A stretch of DNA of 25,768 nt from Chara braunii (taxonomy: Eukaryota; Streptophyta; Charophyceae; Charales; Characeae): NCBI GenBank assembly GCA_003427395.1, contig BFEA01000228.1, positions 395,584-421,351 on the forward strand, read 5' to 3'. The notes under the pieces are model-generated. The model did no database searches. It saw only the letters and a program-made list of their open reading frames with translations, and was not told where the DNA came from. This document shows, one piece after another, positions 1 to 8,526 of this stretch. Position 1 is the stretch's first letter; each line of letters begins with the position of its first letter. Both the position numbers and the translations under genes were made by a program.

Positions 1-40
1 GTGTAGTTTGGATTGTAATTCAAGGGAGGATCTCCATTGG

Positions 41-660
41 TTAAGATCTGCATTCCACAGGTCTCTGATTCTGCAGATACCCCTGTGGATCCATCTGTAA
101 CCGAAAGCGCCTGCGTCCTCTTCCGCCGACCAGGGGATACCATCCTTTTGTGCACAACCATTTATTATCAAAAAGGTGTTGCATGAGAAGCTCATCTGCT
201 GTTTTTGGTTCTTGGCACTGAGCAGGCAGGACTCTCAACCATGGCTGTAATACGTCTGCCCATATTCCTACTGAAGTATTTTTCTTTAGAAAAGACCTCG
301 TAAGTAGGTATAGAAGTATTTTTCTTTAGAAAAGACCTCGTAAGTAGGTATACTCCCACATCCTCCCTCCTTTGTTAACTCGTATGCCTCTGTCAGACTA
401 GAAATAGGCAAGGCGCTCCAAGGGTGCCCCGTGGATTCAAAAGTAACTTGATTGGCCACCACGCTAGCAAAGCGTTAGTCTGTAATTCCGGATCCACAAT
501 TCCGAGACCACCGTCTTGTCTTTAGCACAGATAACTTTTCTCTCTCCAAGCTACTTTGGGTAAATAACCAATGCATTCGTTGCTAGTCCCCTTCCATAAT
601 ACCTTGTTGTCGCTCCTCTTATTCTTCAGAAGCCTTCTTCTCCAACGGCCTAATGGCCCC
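41..660 (-). pseudogene. LINE-1 ORF2 C-terminal region (post-RT), broken
   Basis: On the minus strand, between about 660 and 430, the translation gives LFLDTSVFSGLWYAGAIRPL, then GYLPKVAWREKSYLC, a stop, and DGGLGIVDPELQTNALLAWW. These match the thumb and post-RT blocks of LINE ORF2 (the usual pattern is WYL..., then P.V.W..LC...GGLG..D....N.ALLA.W). An open stretch at 238-41 continues with a W/G-rich segment that resembles the part of LINE-2 around 17670-17800. A perfect 40-bp tandem duplication at 273-352 is not a multiple of three, so it shifts the frame. No zinc-finger C-terminus is visible before the window edge. Confidence 0.65.
273..352. repeat. Perfect 40-bp tandem duplication in LINE-1
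   Basis: Positions 273-312 and 313-352 are identical 40-bp units that begin GAAGTATTTTTCTTTAG. The unit is not a multiple of three, so it breaks the LINE-1 reading frame. Perfect identity suggests the duplication is recent compared with the decay of the element. Confidence 0.95.
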
Positions 661-883
661 TGCGTACCACAGACCAGAGAACACAGATGTGTCGAGGAAC
701 AGGGCCCTGCCTTGAACTGAGCCCCCTGCAAGTGCAGATGCCTTCTCCAGCTTTGCCAGGTTCCTGCCTTCCGTAATCGCACTTGCCTCTAACTCTTCTA
801 CTTTTCCATGCCCACCTGCACACCTATGGGATGGGTGGTAGCCTCGTCTCTTCGGGGCAACTATAGCTGACAGCTTCTGGCGA

Positions 884-885
<2 letters not shown>

Positions 886-930
<45 letters not shown>
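886..930. repeat. 45-nt poly(T) tract inside LINE-1
   Basis: An uninterrupted run of 45 T lies within the RT thumb region, between codons that read SYYSQLL and QKLSAIVAP on the minus strand. It could be the tail of a tiny retroposon or an expanded homopolymer. I found no convincing target duplication beside it. Confidence 0.9.
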
Positions 931-1039
931 CAACAACTGAGAATAGTAACTGGCCTCTACAACACCTTGGACTTTTTTTTTTTTTAATGAAAAGGAACAA
1001 AAAAAAGAAAAACTTTCAGACTTGCACCCTGTTTCAGCA

Positions 1040-2240
1040 CAGCAACTGATTTGGCGCAGTTGACCAAGGCCTCCGAGAACTGGGAGTAGAGATCCAGACA
1101 TTTCTTTAGAGCTCCCAAAGATTAAACCACCGGTACTTGGGCACTGCGCGCCGCGCCGGCCGCACCTTTTTTGAAGCGGCGCGGGCTGTCGATACGATTT
1201 ATCGACAGCCCGCCGGTAGCGAAATTCTCGCAGCGTTAACGCTAAGGCGTCGCCCAAGTACTGGTGGTTTAATCATAGTTAGTAGAAATAGCGAAGAGGT
1301 CGTCAAGCATAACAGAGGCCTTGCACGACCAACCTATTGTCCCCTAAGGGGAGACCACTGGTGGTGGGGGTTTTCTTAATTGCTGGACGGACCACCTCCA
1401 TCTGGATAACGAAGAGCAAGGGGGCCAGGGGGCGCCCTTGCCTAAGGGACCTGGACAGGGAGAAAGGTTCGGATATTAAACCATTCACCATTACCTTCCC
1501 TACCCCTTTGGTGTACATAGCCTTGAAGGCTTGAACCACCTTTGGAAGCTATGTCCAAACCCAGCCCTTTTCAGTGTGTCTAGGACAAAATTTCAGTTGA
1601 CTCGATCATAAGCCTTTTCTAAGTCGAGAAGCAGTGCCACTATGTCCGGGTTGTCGTTGTTCATTCTTTCTAAGGCGTCTATGGTTAGTAAGATGTTATT
1701 TAGAATATTGCGTCCATGCACAAAGCCTGCCTGCTCCACCCCAGATAAGCCCTGGTAGGTGTCTCGTGAGTCGGATGACAAGCGTCTTTGCTAATACTAG
1801 CTTATAACTTGTGTTGAGGAGCGAAATAGGTCGCCAGTTCCTGACATTCCTCTTATCCCATTTTTTTAATAGAGGAGGAATACGATACTTAGCTTCATTG
1901 TTTCATTCATTTCTTCCCCAATCACCTAGCCATTGTACAGAGTTCCCAGTTCTGCGCCCAGCAGATCCCGGAACTGGACATAGTAGTCTGCAGGGAGACC
2001 ATCACTCCCTGGGCACTTGCCTCGAGGCATGGCGTGAATGGCAGTTGTTAACTCCTCGAGAGAGACCGGCCTGTCCAGGTCCAGCCTAGCCTCATTTGGG
2101 CACTGCATGTCAAAGGTTTCCCATAAAATCTGATTCCTCGACTTCTGAGGGCCGGCACGATGTGACATCTGATTCCTGCACTTCTGAAGGCCGGCACGAT
2201 GTGAGTATGTCCTGGTAGCAGAGTCTGGCATACTCCAGCA
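1040..2240 (-). pseudogene. LINE-1 reverse transcriptase domain, broken
   Basis: The minus strand carries the RT blocks in the right order but in several frames. From 2100 to 1926: LEELTTAIHAMPRGKCPGSD and then GLPADYYVQF, the N-terminal RT block. From 1740 to 1593: QAGFVHGRNILNN and LLLDLEKAYDRVN, motif A with its catalytic Asp. From 1450 to 1390: SLRQGRPLAPLLFV, motif B. Near 1310: CYA, followed one base out of frame by DDLF, so the catalytic YADD box (motif C) is split by a single-base insertion. The next block is interrupted by the 143-bp TTAA-flanked MITE; it resumes at about 1118 with a YSQFSEALVNCAKS-like segment. This is an RNA-templated DNA polymerase for target-primed insertion; this copy is dead. 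Confidence 0.85.
1122..1272 (+). mobile_element. 143-bp MITE flanked by TTAA, copy 1
   Basis: A 143-bp element occupies 1126-1268, with TTAA on both sides (1122-1125 and 1269-1272). Its ends are inverted repeats of ACCACCRGTACTTGGGC. The interior is very GC-rich and contains a central palindrome (CGGGCTGTCGAT paired with ATCGACAGCCCG). The copy at 7063-7205 is the same length in the opposite orientation. TTAA duplications are typical of piggyBac-type and some other cut-and-paste transposases, but the termini are not diagnostic and no transposase is in the window. It interrupts the LINE-1 RT just after the DD motif. Confidence 0.9.
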
Positions 2241-2370
2241 TCATCTCAGTTGATCTTGCCCTCGGCTCAAAAGTGTCAAAGCCTCAAAGGGATGATCTAA
2301 TTCCACAATGGTACAGGAGTGTTTCTTCTATGAGCGTCTCTCGAAATTTTCTTTGGTCAACTGCTCCCCC

Positions 2371-2526
2371 ACCTCAATCCATTTTTTTTTATTTTTTTTT
2401 AATGGGGGAAACCCCCTAACACGGCTCAGACAGCCCATGCAGGCTGTCTGAGGGGTCCTTGCAGCCATATGGCTCAGACCCGCCCACCCAAATCGAGGCA
2501 GGCAGCGAGTATACCTCAATCCATTT
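2371..2526 (-). mobile_element. 128-bp SINE-like retroposon with 14-bp target duplication
   Basis: The insertion occupies 2385-2512 and is flanked by the perfect 14-bp direct repeat ACCTCAATCCATTT (2371-2384 and 2513-2526). A T-rich tract (2385-2400, with one A) at the left end is a poly(A) tail if the element is read on the minus strand. The body contains an 11-bp perfect stem with a 6-nt loop (CTCAGACAGCC at 2425-2435, GGCTGTCTGAG at 2442-2452). The protein around it repeats KWIEV on both sides, which confirms insertion into LINE-1. I could not identify clear tRNA-type A and B boxes, so the parent RNA is unknown. Confidence 0.85.
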
Positions 2527-2535
2527 CATTTTAGC

Positions 2536-2805
2536 CCTTTCCGTCCACACTTTCTCTCTTTCTACGAGTAAATTTTCTAGCTTGTCTTTCCATGTGTCGC
2601 ATTGATCATACGGCTCATACCAATAGAAATCAAGTTTCACTTTTTGCACATTCAATTCTTGCAATGATGTCCTTTCCGTCCACACTTTCTCTCTTTCTAC
2701 GAGTAAATTTTCTAGCTTGTCTTTCCATGTGTCGCATTGATCATACGGTTCATACCAATAGAAATCAAGTTTCACTTTTTGCACATTCAATTCTTGCAAT
2801 GATGT
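2536..2805. repeat. 135-bp tandem duplication (two copies) in LINE-1
   Basis: Two adjacent 135-bp copies (about 2536-2670 and 2671-2805) differ at only one base that I can see (CGGCTC versus CGGTTC). The period is exactly 45 codons. Confidence 0.9.
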
Positions 2806-2862
2806 CCTTCTCTTCTTTTTTTGATTTGAGTTAAAACTTAAAAGCCTTAATCCTTGATGCAA
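2536..2862 (-). pseudogene. LINE-1 ORF2 linker between endonuclease and RT, with in-frame 45-residue duplication
   Basis: The minus-strand frame contains two consecutive copies of a 45-residue unit starting TSLQELNVQKVKLDFYWYEP and ending REKVWTER, followed by AKMKWIEV. This linker precedes the RT of LINE ORF2 (families usually show a W...G...TK.F motif here). After the SINE-like insertion the frame resumes as KWIEVGEQLTKENFERR. The duplication is 135 bp, so it keeps the frame open; a normal element should have one unit. Confidence 0.7.
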
Positions 2863-2934
2863 AGTTCAAGGAGGCCGCAAATGAATTGTTTCAAGCCTCA
2901 AACCATTACCTCTTTGAGGTAAAAAAATCTTTGA

Positions 2935-3310
2935 AATCCTTTCATTTAAGTAGGAATTTAGGAAATAAGAGGTGGAATTTTGAAACTTATTTGTCCTTTA
3001 ATATCTCCTTGTCCAGACTGTAGTACCCTTTGCCCCTGAGGATGTTCCTATCGGAGATAAAGGCGGCACCTACCGGTCTAGGCTCCGAAAGGGGGTTGAA
3101 TGGCATGTCTATGTCCATAACCCATTAATCCTTTCATTTAAGTAGGAAATAAGAGGCGGAATTTTGAAACTTATTTGTCCTTTAATATCTCCTTGTTCAG
3201 ACTGTAGTACCCTTTGCCCCTGAGGATGTTCCTATCGGAGATAAAGGTGGCACCTACCCGTCTAGGCTCCGAAAGGGGGTTGAATGGCATGTCTATGTCC
3301 ATTACCCATT
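2935..3310. repeat. About 190-bp tandem duplication of the endonuclease end
   Basis: Copy 1 (about 2935-3126, 192 bp) and copy 2 (about 3127-3310, 184 bp) are nearly identical. They differ by an 8-bp indel and a few substitutions. Each encodes, on the minus strand, the segment ending GKGYYSLNKEILKD, so the C-terminal end of the LINE-1 endonuclease is present twice. Confidence 0.9.
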
Positions 3311-3371
3311 CCAGTGGCTTGTGCCTTAAAAGGCAAAAACCCAGCCGTAATTTGGTGTCCACATTATTTGA

Positions 3372-3412
<41 letters not shown>

Positions 3413-4056
3413 GAATAACTTCCGAATAAGCACAATGCACATTATTTGAGCTTGCTTTGAGGGAGATCCATGTGAACCGTGTCGAGTCAAGGTGCATTTT
3501 AATTGGAACGGATCCTCTAGGTTTTGGCTTTCATGGAAACTGTTCAGAGCTTTCGTGTCATTCCTCAGCGGGCCACCCGAAGTGGAATCAAGCATAAGGT
3601 CTAGGATGGTATTCCGTCCCCTCCCAAAGGGCCAAAACTAAATTATCTGAGTCAGGTATCACAAAGGGGAGGGTTTCAAAAAACTGCAGCTTACCTCTTT
3701 GGACTATGGGTGCACACACAGACATGACTCATGAGGGACCGAGGTGTTCCCTCAACTGAGATGGTGACCCAAACCCAGTGGCCCCAAGGAGTCAGCATAA
3801 TCATTTGTATGTGAGAATCGAAACGTTTCTGCTGTTCAGAACTGCAGCACCCCCTTCTGTACCGCTACCCGGGTTCCAAAATTGCCTGCCAACGCCAGCT
3901 AGCTATGTTCTTCAATTTCTGCTTCGTCTCATTTCGTTTCCTGAATTAGTAGAATATCGACCCTTTCCTGGTGGATCCAGGCTTCCATCCTGGCCCACTT
4001 TTTTTTTTTTTTGGTTGCCATTCCCGTGTCCTAGGCCTCAGAAATTCCATGTCCCT
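3170..4056 (-). pseudogene. LINE-1 APE-type endonuclease, broken
   Basis: Read from right to left on the minus strand are the signatures of an apurinic-endonuclease-like domain, which nicks the target DNA. They are GTWNF-stop-GLGHGNGN (N-terminal block, about 4050), HQERVDILLIQETK (catalytic QET motif, about 3945-3905), GTRVAVQKGVLQF (about 3860), CAPIVQRGKLQFFETLP (about 3690), DNLVLA (the block before GDFN), a NLEDPF...DSTRFTW block (about 3530-3470) and LRLGFCLL...GKGYYSLNKEIL (to about 3170). Stops and frame changes run throughout. The 66-bp poly(A) insertion splits it at 3372-3437. Confidence 0.8.
3360..3449 (-). mobile_element. 66-bp poly(A) insertion with 12-bp target duplication
   Basis: The direct repeat CACATTATTTGA (3360-3371 and 3438-3449) flanks a 66-bp insert that has 38 T in a row (3374-3411) and a body of about 26 bp. 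Read on the minus strand this is a strongly 5'-truncated retrocopy with a poly(A) tail. The surrounding endonuclease frame repeats SNNV on both sides, as expected from a target duplication. Confidence 0.8.
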
Positions 4057-4068
4057 ATCCTGAGCTTA

Positions 4069-4100
4069 GTCATTTTTTTGTGGAGTCATTTTTTTGTGGA
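4069..4100. repeat. 16-bp perfect tandem duplication
   Basis: GTCATTTTTTTGTGGA occurs twice back to back (4069-4084 and 4085-4100), just upstream of the LINE-1 endonuclease start. Confidence 0.9.
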
Positions 4101-4369
4101 TCCCTCTAATTTTTGGATCAGGGAAATATCCGGAGAAGGGAAGCGGTAGATTTTCTCCCCCTCACTCACCTCCATGGTTGTGTCCACATCCGCCTGGCCT
4201 GGGGAAAACATGGTTTTGTCTGTCCCCCTTGGATTGACACCTTTGCCGGTGTCTGGCAGGGGAAGATAACGACCGTGTACAAAAACCCAAAAAGAGGTTG
4301 TTATCAGATGCTAATTGTCAATTGTAATCTAGGATTATCACATCACCCCGAAATCGCATAGAGTGTGTA

Positions 4370-5381
4370 GATCATCTTTGCGTGTATCACTGTCTCCTCC
4401 TTGGCCCATTCAACGGGGCACCAGAAAGCATACCCTGCTTCTAATTCAGCCAACTCCGATTTTGAAGGGTGGACATCAAATATATATATTTGTGACGATA
4501 TATTTAAAATTATTATTTATTTATTTTTATAGGAGGAACCATTTTCCTGGAACCTATCCCCGGAAACTGTCGGACTGCTACATTTTGTCCCAAATAGTTT
4601 TTCACCCTCTCTATCATAGTATTTCTGCTCGGATTGCCCGAGACCGCGAAGGGTGTGAGGTGTTTAATACTCGATTTCCTGCTGTAAGTCAGGAACCTTA
4701 CGCACTTACACCCTTCGAGGTCTGACGACAGATAAGTGGAACAAAGTACTTCTTTAAAGACCTGAATTCCTCCGAGGCGGACTGAGATTTTGTTCGTCCT
4801 GTTTGACGTCCCGCCTTGTTATTGCCGGCACCATTGATTCCTTCCACTTCCTCTCGCCTGCGCCTCTTTTCTTAACGTAATGCGATGACTTCTAATGACC
4901 CAGATGAGTCATATGAATGGTATGACCGGTTACGATGGGGGGTCCTCTTCTCCTTCATCTTTCTCCCCTTCTTCCTTATCTCTTTCACTTTTCCCTAATC
5001 TCCTTCCTCCATACTACCCTTCTCCGCCCCCACCCTCTTGTCCTCGCACACGCTGGGGTTTGTGGGATCATTACCTTCTGTTAGTTTACCTGACTGTCCA
5101 CCCTGGCTCGCTTCGACCTGAGGCCGCTTCCCCTCTGAGGCTTCTGTTATTTTCAAGTGAGGTGGGACAGCAGGAGTTTTGAAGATTTTCAACACAGAGA
5201 CTTTTTCCACTACCTCCATTTCCACTGTGCCCATTGTACTATCTGTGGCACAACTCTTAGTGGGACCAGTCTCGTCCGAAACCTTGGCTTCACTCTGTGT
5301 GGCCAGTGGAGCCTTCGGTTGCGCTTTTTGAGTGACCTGTCTCCAAATGGCGGCTTTGGATTTGGTGGGATTTCTCATCAA
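4370..5381 (-). pseudogene. LINE-1 ORF1 tail (low-complexity part and an unnamed domain), broken
   Basis: At 5381-4995 the minus strand is open for 128 codons and reads a polar, K/E/T/S/P-rich segment beginning MMRNPTKSKAAIWRQVTQKA. This composition is like the disordered tail between the ORF1 zinc knuckle and ORF2 in LINE-2. Near 4475-4370 a second piece (AGYAFWCPVEWAKEETVI, then HAKMIYTLYA) aligns by eye with LINE-2 residues GWGFLVHIGDPRERDKTF, then MSQMESFIPKHYA. That suggests both elements carry the same unnamed domain before ORF2. The zinc knuckle itself is not visible here. The stretch between the two pieces (4500-4990) has only broken frames, and an AT-rich patch lies at 4480-4530. Confidence 0.4.
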
Positions 5382-5399
5382 TGCACTGACACTCGATTG

Positions 5400-5567
5400 T
5401 CTTAAATCTTAATTATTTAATATTTGTAGCATTACTATATTACATTATAGGCTTTTTATAGCCGATTATTTACTTTTTTCTATCTTGAATTTTAATCACA
5501 AGCACTTTTTCAAATAGTGACATCTTTCAAAAGCAACCTGGAGGGTTCCTTTCTTCTGTTGTAATTA
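5400..5567. other. AT-rich spacer, no gene seen
   Basis: I see no coding signal between the end of the LINE-1 remnant and the TTA-flanked element. The stretch is AT-rich and ends at the putative TTA target site (5565-5567). Confidence 0.5.
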
Positions 5568-5826
5568 GGGCCTGGTTCGACACCACTACAAATGTAAGGA
5601 TTCTTACAAAATCATCGTTCCACCACACCCTAATGACCGCAAAAATGAACTCCAAACTGTTTCCACATTTTGACGAACAATGAGGAATGAATCTTCATCA
5701 TCAAGAGGGATAGAACTGCTAGAGGTGCACGTCCTATATGGCGGTCTGTTTAGGACTGAAGAGGTGGTTTGATCCTATTGGTTCTCGATAAAATTGTCAT
5801 GTTGGACAGTTTGATTCTCTGTATAA

Positions 5827-5869
5827 GGGACGCTGAACCCGATTTTCAGCAGGTGATACTCCCCACCAA
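5827..5869 (+). repeat. 24-nt hairpin module, copy A
   Basis: GGGAC is followed by the stem arm GCTGAA, the loop CCCGATT and the arm TTCAGC (5827-5850). A further AGGTGATACTCCCCACCAA (5851-5869) is shared with copy D at 19289-19331. Relative to the other copies, a G-C pair in the stem has become A-T on both arms. Confidence 0.8.
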
Positions 5870-5885
5870 TAGACTGGAGTCTCAA

Positions 5886-5941
5886 CTGGGTAAGTAGGAA
5901 TGGATGCTCTTATCACCATTCCTAATTACTTTCAGTTGGGT
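5886..5941. repeat. Imperfect foldback
   Basis: CAACTGGGTAAGTAGGAATGG at the left pairs, with small gaps, with CCATTCCTAATTACTTTCAG at the right. It lies inside the putative 725-bp DNA element. Confidence 0.6.
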
Positions 5942-5949
5942 TTATATAC

Positions 5950-6027
5950 AAAAAAAAAAAAAAAAAAAAAAAAAAACAAACAAACAAACAAACAAACAAA
6001 CAAACAAACAAACAAACAAACAAAAAA
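5950..6027 (+). repeat. Poly(A) followed by (CAAA)n
   Basis: A run of 27 A (5950-5976) continues into about 12 units of CAAA (5977-6027). It may be a microsatellite or the 3' tail of a plus-strand retroposon. I found no clear target duplication for the latter. Confidence 0.9.
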
Positions 6028-6625
6028 ATGAGGGCGCCCCAGGCAAAACGACGGAAATCTCTAGGGAGTCTCCGGAGGTGACTTGAAATGTGAGGGTGGG
6101 ACCCTACAAATTGCCTGACAGGCCGAGGTCCTGACATCCGGCCCTCCTCACCTGAGATCTAAAGGCGGGTAAGTGTAGGGTCTTCCTTATGGGTTGTGGA
6201 ACGAAAACAAAAGTTAGGGTAAATTAATCACCCTCGCCCAGTTAGGGCGCCCTTACAATGTAAGGATTCGTAAGTGGTGTGGAATGAGGCCCTTAGTATG
6301 TGAGGCGAGAAGGATAAATTAAATAAGAAATAACTGCGTGATTGATGAAACGGAGCATTCTAACATTTTGATCCTAGTTTGGCTTTTGTTCGTTGGAACT
6401 TGAGCAGAACAACTTTGGAAAGGATAGTAATATTGGGGCAGGGCGGAGATCAACAGGTTCCACTTACACCTGCACCAGGTCATTCCCCCCCCCCCCCCGC
6501 GCACTTCTCAGCACATTTCACCCAGCGCTTGAAGGTAAAAACGTCAAGCACAATCACCGCCCGGAAAAGAGGAAACAAGATGGAGGGAACGAGGGACCAA
6601 ACGCCAGAACTGGCTGGCTGAAACA

Positions 6626-7642
6626 ATGAACATTGAAATGGTGAAAGGTGTGGAACTGGTTGATGTGGAAGAAAACATGAAGGAAGAAGTCGTGGTGTGT
6701 GAATACTCAAAAGAGCGCGTTCCGAAATCAAGTGTAATTTCATGGAAAGTACGCAGTTTTTTCCACCTTCTCCAGGAAAAGCCACAAGCTGAACCGCTCG
6801 GCCAATCTCAAATGGATATGGGAGAAACTAAAGAGTCTGGAACTAGGGCAGGGAGACGAACCAAAAGTATCCTGTCATCCATGGACCAGGAATGTGATGA
6901 TGGTTATCAGCAAAGATCCATCCTACACGGACTTCCTGAGGAACAAAACATTCACTTGCAACTCCTTAGTAGTCACAGTCCATCCGTGGAAACCAGACAC
7001 CATTTCAGATGGCACCCTCTCGCTACAGACAAACTTTGATGAAAGAGTACTTCTGGGTTTAAACCACCAGTACCTGGGCGACGCCTTAGCGTTCACGCTA
7101 CGCGATTTCCGCGGTCGGCGGGCCGTCGATAAATCGAATCGACAGCCCGCGCTGCTTCGAGATTTGGGCGGTCGGCGCGGCGCACAGTGCCCAAGTACTA
7201 GTGGTTTAATTTGATAACATACTCAAAGGTTTGCATGGGGGAATCAAATTGAGACTACAAATGGAATATGACCAATTCAAAGTGGTTGATTGGATCATTG
7301 CGACACCAAATTTCCTGGTCCCGCAGCACAACCAAATGATTGTATGCCTGGATTTGGACAAAGGAATCCCTCACAATACCGGAGTATTGGTACTTCGTTG
7401 TGAGGGACAAGGCTGTCATAGTGGCAGTCTCATCCAAAAGCAATCCACTATGTTTCAAGTGTAGACAAAGAGGGCATTTGGGAACTGATCCAAGTTGTCC
7501 AAAGAATGTTGAGACAGCCAAGCCCAAGGTGTTGAGACGGGCAAGCCTAGCTGAAGTAATGATTTGGTCAGGGTTTTGGAGGGAGAACCAACCCCAAGGC
7601 CTGACATTTAACCCCCATCGGACAGCAGATGACACACCATGA
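6626..7642 (+). pseudogene. LINE-3 ORF1: RNA-binding-like core and variant zinc knuckle, broken
   Basis: Pieces in three frames make up one ORF1: MVKGVELVDVEENMKEE (6638 on), LKWIWEKLKSLEL...NVMMVISKDPSY...SLVVTVHPWKPDT (about 6780-7040), then after the MITE YDQFKVVDWIIATPNFL...NQMIVCLDLDKG (7267-7370), and finally CFKCRQRGHLGTDPSC (about 7450-7500). The order, with a hydrophobic strand, VHPW and then a WV..VVD..N..M block, resembles the DUF4283-like core of plant LINE ORF1 proteins, which bind the element's RNA. The knuckle spacing is CX2CX4HX6C rather than the usual CX2CX4HX4C. The MITE entered a tgg-gtt-aat stretch (YFWVN) that LINE-2 keeps as YFWVEF. Confidence 0.7.
7059..7209 (-). mobile_element. 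143-bp MITE flanked by TTAA, copy 2
   Basis: The element occupies 7063-7205 with TTAA on both sides (7059-7062 and 7206-7209). It has the same length, ends and central palindrome as copy 1 (1126-1268) but lies in the opposite orientation. The two copies differ by scattered substitutions. One of these, in the central stem, turns an A into a G and leaves a G-U pair possible. It interrupts LINE-3 ORF1. Confidence 0.9.
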
Positions 7643-7728
7643 AAATGAAAATGAAATCTGCAAAATTGTTGACCATCCAGCTATGTATTTGGAAAAATTC
7701 GAGTAGAAAGACGCCTTAAGATTTAATA

Positions 7729-8526
7729 ATGGATCTAAATGAAATTGGTGAGATGGCAGAGAGGGAATGGCAGGAAAGGGAAAAAAGAAGAACAGAACGG
7801 GAAATGGAGATAGAATCGCGAGAAAACAGGGTGTTGTCAACATACACCAGGAGAGGCTCACGAACAATCCAATCACAACAGCAAGAAGAAACAATAAGGA
7901 TAGAAGTGGATGAATCAACAACGGTGCAAGGGGACAGTAAGGAGGATCAACAGGCAACAAAAGATAAAGGCAAAGTAACAATGGGAGAGAAATGAAAGAA
8001 ACCCGAGGAAGGAAAGGGGATAAGTTGGATAACAACTAAGAGGGTCCAAATAGAAGGAACAGGTGAGGACAAAGAGCGAATTACTAAATTAGTGAGGAGG
8101 ATTATGAGTCATGGGCAGATCATTCATTGGAAGAGATAAAGATGTACACAAAACGCAAAGAGGGAAAGGGAGGCAAGATTTGAGCTGCAAATAGCCTATT
8201 TCGGAGACGAAGAGAAGCGCGAACAAAAGGCAGGGGCAGGAGACTCCACCCACCCTTTTTTTCTTTCAATAAATCCATATGCTCTGCTGGAAAAAGAAGA
8301 AGAAATGGCGTCTTTCTACGCTGAGCAATACTTCAGGTCCAAGAAGGGACAAACTTTGTGGGACAAGGAGTTGGGTATGAAGAAGGAAAGCACATGTAGG
8401 AAAGATAGATTCAGAATGCGAACGCTCCTTGAAACAGATAACAAAAAGAAAAAGGAAGAGACTAAAAAAGACTCCCAAAGCAAGGAAGGGTATGAAGCCT
8501 TATTGTATTGTTTAAAACCTATTTGA
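7729..8526 (+). pseudogene. LINE-3 ORF1 charged tail, broken
   Basis: A frame starting MDLNEIGEMAEREWQEREK stays open for 88 codons (to 7995). The same frame, after stops, is open again at 8305-8526 (MASFYAEQYFRSKKGQTLWD). The protein would be highly charged, rich in E, K, R and Q, like the disordered region after the knuckle in LINE-2. It has no recognisable domain. It could be noise in decayed DNA, but its position behind the knuckle supports the ORF1-tail reading. Confidence 0.4.

Larger units (their letters stand above)
1..5381 (-). mobile_element. LINE-1: decayed non-LTR retrotransposon, minus strand
   Basis: This is a LINE read right to left on the minus strand. In order, its remains are an ORF1 tail (about 5381-4370), an APE-type endonuclease (about 4056-3170), a linker ending in a WIEVGEQLTK-like block, reverse transcriptase (about 2240-1040) and a C-terminal region reaching the left edge. 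The frame changes many times and carries stops, so it cannot make protein. Inside it are a 128-bp SINE-like insertion, a 66-bp poly(A) insertion, a 143-bp TTAA-flanked MITE, a 45-nt T tract and three tandem duplications. The 5' boundary near 5381 is a guess; the 3' end may lie outside the window. The domain order is that of L1-like elements of plants and algae. Confidence 0.8.
5565..6295. mobile_element. Putative 725-bp non-autonomous DNA transposon flanked by TTA
   Basis: The left end (from 5568) reads GGGCCTGGTTCGACACCACT. The right end, on the opposite strand from 6292, reads GGGCCTCATTCCACACCACT. These are imperfect terminal inverted repeats, followed at both ends by a related GTAAGGATTC palindromic block. 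TTA lies directly outside each end (5565-5567 and 6293-6295). A TTA duplication with GGGCCT-like ends is typical of PIF/Harbinger-type MITEs. No transposase is inside. The element holds one copy of the 24-nt hairpin module (5827-5850), an imperfect foldback (5886-5941) and an A/CAAA tract. Confidence 0.55.
6379..8526 (+). mobile_element. LINE-3: ORF1 part of a second LINE, plus strand
   Basis: This is the 5' part of a LINE related to LINE-2: an ORF1 core with a zinc knuckle, then a charged tail. No endonuclease or RT follows, so ORF2 has been lost. A 143-bp MITE splits the core at 7063-7205. A poly(C) run lies at about 6485-6498. The exact element ends are not recognisable. Confidence 0.65.

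Noticed and set aside
619-1257. 212-codon minus-strand frame
   Set aside because: It passes through a poly-Lys stretch made by the T run and through the MITE; only parts of it are genuine LINE-1 coding.
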